In this document: positions 61,870 through 64,000 of the stretch, in pieces | How the letters are laid out: every line of letters begins with the position of its first letter | Position numbering within the stretch: the stretch's first letter is position 1 | Origin: Vogesella urethralis | GTDB lineage: Bacteria; Pseudomonadota; Gammaproteobacteria; Burkholderiales; Chromobacteriaceae | Assembly (NCBI RefSeq): GCF_007644045.2 | Contig: NZ_VMDW02000068.1 | Span: 47,638 to 111,637, forward strand | DNA: 64,000 nt | Direction: 5' to 3' | Position numbers and translations under genes: made by a program | The notes under the pieces: generated by a model | What the model saw: the letters and a program-made list of their open reading frames with translations, nothing else | What the model was told of the DNA's origin: nothing | Database searches by the model: none

Positions 61870-61920
61870 TTACAGCAGCTTGCTGATGTCTTTCGCGTCC
61901 CAGTGCGGGAAGCAAGTTTT
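61870..61920 (-). pseudogene. 3' remnant of a truncated protein-coding gene
   Basis: On the minus strand the frame reads ...C-F-P-H-W-D-A-K-D-I-S-K-L-L-stop (61911-61870), with host-like GC-rich codons and a proper terminator 25 bases downstream. Just upstream (from about 61915) the sequence turns AT-rich and a stop codon appears at 61923. The tail of a normal gene whose body is missing or displaced. I do not recognise the protein. Confidence 0.55.
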
Positions 61921-62103
61921 TTATGTTTTTACATAAAAATCAATTGCTTGCTGTTTTGTTTTCTCGTTATGGGGGTACGTTTGGGGGTTCGCTTGGCTGT
62001 GACTGAGTTTTTGAGTCACTGTGCCTCCCTAGATGTAGAGAAGCTCTATGCTGAAATGCAACATTAGTAGAGTTCTGTAATGACCCAGCCCTTTCTGCAC
62101 AGG
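61921..62103. other. AT-rich junction without a gene
   Basis: Contains the dyad TTATGT-TTTT-ACATAA (61920-61935), a short G5 repeat (TGGGGGTACG and TGGGGGTTCG near 61970-61992) and GTGACT...AGTCAC (61999-62019). TGTAATGACCC near 62077 may be the IS3-type element end. Confidence 0.4.
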
Positions 62104-62560
62104 TCAGGCTGCTAATTGATACGCCATCGCCGGCGTCTTCATCCCCAAAGCCTGATGCGGGCGTAGGTGGTTGTAGAACCCAATCCAGTCTGCAATCACC
62201 CGGTTAGCGTGCGCCAGGCTTTCAAAGCGGTGCTGGCGCGCACACTGTTCTTTCAAGGTGCGGATCACCCGCTCCACCATCCCGTTCTGCTCCGGCGTGT
62301 ACGGCGTGATGAACTCCTGCTGCAAACCGTAGCTTTTCACTCGCGTGGTGTAGCTGCGGCTGGTAAATACCAAGCCGTTGTCGCTGCGCAGCAGGAAGCG
62401 TTGCGGCAGACGCACCAAGCAGCCAACGCGGTTGATTAGCCATGCTCCAGCGCTGATTCGGCCGTTTTGGACTTGCCACTGCGTGACAGATGCCAGCCCA
62501 GCAATTCGCGGGTGCAGCAGTCAATCACCAACGCCAAATTCGGTCATACCTTTGTGAGTC
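62104..62560 (-). mobile_element. IS3-family transposase (orfB) remnant, 5' part missing and frameshifted
   Basis: The C-terminal integrase core is readable for 104 residues from 62418: LRSDNGLVF...YGLQQEFITPYTPEQNGMVERVIRTLKEQ...IADWIGFYNHLRPHQALGMKTPAMAYQLAA. It has the second Asp and the catalytic Glu of the DDE triad. Directly upstream, in another frame (about 62545-62430), PNLALVIDCCTRELLGWHLSRSGKS continues the same protein, so there is a frameshift near 62425. Beyond 62560 the homology ends. No active copy is present in the window. Confidence 0.85.
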
Positions 62561-62697
62561 AATCCCATTGCGACTTTGCATCGACGCTCTCCTGACGGCA
62601 AGCCAAGCTCGACTTGGTGGCGTTGCTTGTCTCCGAGTCTGTCGCCACCTTCATGGCGCGGGTGCGTGGCGATAGCATGAGCTGAGAACATTTCCAT
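62521..62697 (-). CDS. Possible short or truncated reading frame next to the IS remnant
   Basis: 58 codons starting MEMFSAHAIATHPRHEGGDRLGD, with GERRCKVAMGLTHKGMTEFGVGD at the end. The last codons overlap the IS3 remnant in a different frame, so this may be a host or plasmid gene cut by the IS, or no gene at all. Its G+C is higher than that of the gene to the right. Confidence 0.25.
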   Translation of the reverse strand: MEMFSAHAIATHPRHEGGDRLGDKQRHQVELGLPSGERRCKVAMGLTHKGMTEFGVGD

Positions 62698-62878
62698 GCA
62701 GAGACACCATGGTCTTAGATCGTAGCATCGTCAACTCTCCGGAAATTTGCGCTCGAAGACGCCCCAAGTGGTGCTAAGTGTCTAGTCTCGGACGATTGTG
62801 CATCTGCTTACTGGACAGTATCGGCTGTGATATCTGCTTTTTATTACTCTCTTTGCAGCGTGTCTTATGTTTTTTATT
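62698..62878. other. Gap without a recognised gene
   Basis: Mixed composition, falling sharply in G+C after about 62820. No coding sequence, terminator or repeat that I can support. Confidence 0.35.
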
Positions 62879-63718
62879 TCAAATTAATCGATCTCTTGAT
62901 TGAATGTACTCTTGAATTGCTCTGGCGATCATTTCATTCTTTTTTTCTTTGTTTTTTACTAAAAAATCGTTTAGCATTTTGTGTGTTTTTTCGTCGAGTA
63001 CAATGTTTGTCTGTTTTCTACCCTTGTTTCTGTTTGTGGTTTTTATGTGTTTTCCATACCCTAGTTTTATTGTTTTAAATATGTCTCTACGCTTTTCGTG
63101 AGAGAACATTAGTGTTTTTACAATCGTATCTATGGTATTTTCAGCATTGAATCGTGGTGTTTGTTGTGGTATTTCAAGTGAGTGGCGCCTATTTTCAATA
63201 AAATTTAAGCTGAACTTTAATTTCTCTTCCTCGTCATTAATGTTTGATTTGATCCAGCTGTAAAAATTTTTTTTGAAATAAAGATGGCGTTTCCAAGTTT
63301 CCCTTATGGTGTGTGATAGAAGAAATCTGTCGGTTGCTGACTCTTGTAGTAGGTCAAAATATGCACGTAGTTCTTCATTCACATTGTTGAAAATTAGACG
63401 AGTGTTTCTACCTCCTATTGCTATATCGGCTATTTCATCCGTGTAGTGATTCAGGAATATTTTCAGCTCATCCCTTTCATATTCATCTGTGGGGGAGAAG
63501 CCTAGTGCTAGTTGCTGATGAGCATTTTGGATGATGCTCATCACCTGAACTGTCCGTGCATCTCTACTGCCATTCCTGTAATTATTCTCAATCTCTTTTA
63601 GCTGATCGCCGTTCAGATCAGGGAGGTACCTAGCAATGTGTGTAGTTCGATTGGTGTTGATTAGCTCATATAGGCATATTGCATTGTGAAGAGCTTTTTG
63701 ATAGTTGCCTTTGATCAT
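62879..63718 (-). CDS. Orphan AT-rich gene with a C-terminal ribbon-helix-helix-like domain
   Basis: 279 residues, roughly one-third G+C against about two-thirds in the flanks. Mainly alpha-helical, charged; no signal peptide or membrane helix. The last 45 residues (a Lys-Gln-Thr-Asn-Ile-Val-Leu-Asp strand, then helices EKTHKMLNDFLVKNK and KNEMIARAIQEYIQSRD) have the strand-helix-helix pattern of CopG/Arc DNA-binding proteins. The first 230 residues match nothing I know. ATG at 63718 with AGAGAAA upstream. 13-bp direct repeats about 55 bases upstream would suit autoregulation. Possibly a plasmid-type or phage-type regulator, or the DNA-binding part of an unknown defence or maintenance module. 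Confidence 0.65.
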   Translation of the reverse strand: MIKGNYQKALHNAICLYELINTNRTTHIARYLPDLNGDQLKEIENNYRNGSRDARTVQVMSIIQNAHQQLALGFSPTDEYERDELKIFLNHYTDEIADIAIGGRNTRLIFNNVNEELRAYFDLLQESATDRFLLSHTIRETWKRHLYFKKNFYSWIKSNINDEEEKLKFSLNFIENRRHSLEIPQQTPRFNAENTIDTIVKTLMFSHEKRRDIFKTIKLGYGKHIKTTNRNKGRKQTNIVLDEKTHKMLNDFLVKNKEKKNEMIARAIQEYIQSRDRLI

Positions 63719-63766
63719 TGATTTCTCTATGCAAATTGGGAATGTGGTGCTGCTGCTTCAAGCGAT

Positions 63767-63806
63767 AAACTAGTTAGTATTGTGAACTAGTATAGTGAAC
63801 TAGTTC
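63767..63806. repeat. 13-bp direct repeats upstream of the ribbon-helix-helix-like gene
   Basis: TAGTATTGTGAAC (63775-63787) and TAGTATAGTGAAC (63788-63800) head to tail, with partial copies on each side (ACTAGT at 63769 and 63799). GAACTAGTTC at its right end is a perfect palindrome. Operator- or iteron-like. Confidence 0.85.
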
Positions 63807-63926
63807 GCATACGCTAGAGAAAAATACGAACACTGTTCTGCAAAGCTGGGCTTCAAGGAGGGGGAGGCTGGGCATCAATAATGGAGTGATGCACGGCCTG
63901 GCCCGATGCCACATGAAGGCCTCCTA

Positions 63927-63940
63927 TGTAAAAATTTACA
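63927..63940. promoter_or_regulatory. TGTAAA-AA-TTTACA dyad before the last gene
   Basis: Perfect 6-bp arms, 42 bases before the start at 63982. It lies at the right border of the AT-rich stretch; it may be an operator or promoter element for the gene cut by the window. Confidence 0.4.
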
Positions 63941-63981
63941 CAGCGTCACCCATGGTGTGTTCTAACCCACAGGTGACCACC

Positions 63982-64000
63982 ATGAAGATCCTTCGCATCA
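63982..64000 (+). CDS. Start of a gene cut by the window edge
   Basis: ATG at 63982 after AGGTGACCACC; six codons visible, M-K-I-L-R-I. G+C is host-like again. This opening is common in SbcC-type SMC ATPases, but six residues cannot establish that. Confidence 0.5.

Noticed and set aside
62104..62560. Active IS3 element
   Set aside because: The transposase is frameshifted and lacks its N-terminal half and orfA; only one plausible terminal sequence remains.
61919..63942. Shared TTTTTACATA in inverted orientation at both borders of the AT-rich island as element ends
   Set aside because: Ten AT-rich bases in an AT-rich region are expected by chance; no target-site duplication is visible.

Overview
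The window is about 64 kb of a G+C-rich (roughly 60-65% by eye) betaproteobacterial chromosome. The gene content fits the order Neisseriales, probably Chromobacteriaceae (Vogesella/Chromobacterium-like). The pointers are an RmpM-like OmpA protein, an APS-reductase type cysH beside cysI and a DUF934 gene, an Lpt/rpoN/hprK/rapZ block, a phasin, and HPr kinase. The genus is an inference. Nearly all of the window is well-packed core chromosome. Two parts look accessory: about 38.95-42.4 kb, and the last 2.1 kb.

Layout. 1-7.7 kb: ABC-F factor YbiT (5' end cut by the window), a FabG-type reductase, CysB divergent from cysH-cysI-DUF934 (sulfate assimilation), and an OmpA-domain outer-membrane protein. 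7.7-13 kb: ribF-ileS-lspA-ispH. 13-24.5 kb, minus strand: a long block read kdsD-kdsC-lptC-lptA-lptB-rpoN-hpf, then ptsN-hprK-rapZ-NusG-II-Gx transporter-ubiX-nnrD-eamA. In its second half most genes overlap their neighbours. 24.5-31 kb: a CPA2 antiporter, AsmA, tRNA-Gly(CCC), an NSS transporter and asparaginase. 32-38.9 kb: a NadR-like kinase, then S4 protein-small Cys protein-rnm-yciO-site-2 protease-trpS, and scpA. 38.95-42.4 kb: an accessory stretch with dispersed repeats and orphan genes, lying between scpA and scpB. 42.4-50 kb: scpB-rluB-greB, a MarR/aminotransferase pair, oxyR and minCDE. 50-56 kb: phasin, LysR/flavodoxin pair, ppa, coq7 and a Na+/H+ antiporter. 56.3-61.3 kb: a complete small ethanolamine module (eat-eutB-eutC with a divergent AraC regulator). 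61.8-63.95 kb: an AT-rich island carrying IS3 debris, a 3' gene fragment and a ribbon-helix-helix-like protein. The start of another gene is cut by the right edge.

Three sequence-level signals stand out. (1) An 11-bp word, GGTTGGCCGCA/TGCGGCCAACC, occurs about 40 times over 64 kb, where chance predicts under one. It often lies just after stop codons, six times as inverted pairs, once as a 12-bp tandem array. It behaves like a DNA-uptake-sequence-type element, but its sequence is unlike the Neisseria DUS. (2) Five copies of a roughly 113-bp unit surround the NadR-like gene (31988-33231). Each has a 17-bp dyad followed, at a fixed 55-56 bp, by a DnaA-box-like TTnTCCACAG. (3) The AT-rich island has 13-bp direct repeats in front of its DNA-binding-protein gene.

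How the genes work together: cell-envelope biogenesis (kdsCD, lptABC, lspA, asmA) lies next to the PTS-Ntr/HPr-kinase/RapZ/sigma-54 regulatory block. Division-site selection (minCDE) follows the chromosome-segregation genes scpA/scpB by some kilobases. Ethanolamine use is encoded without microcompartment genes.
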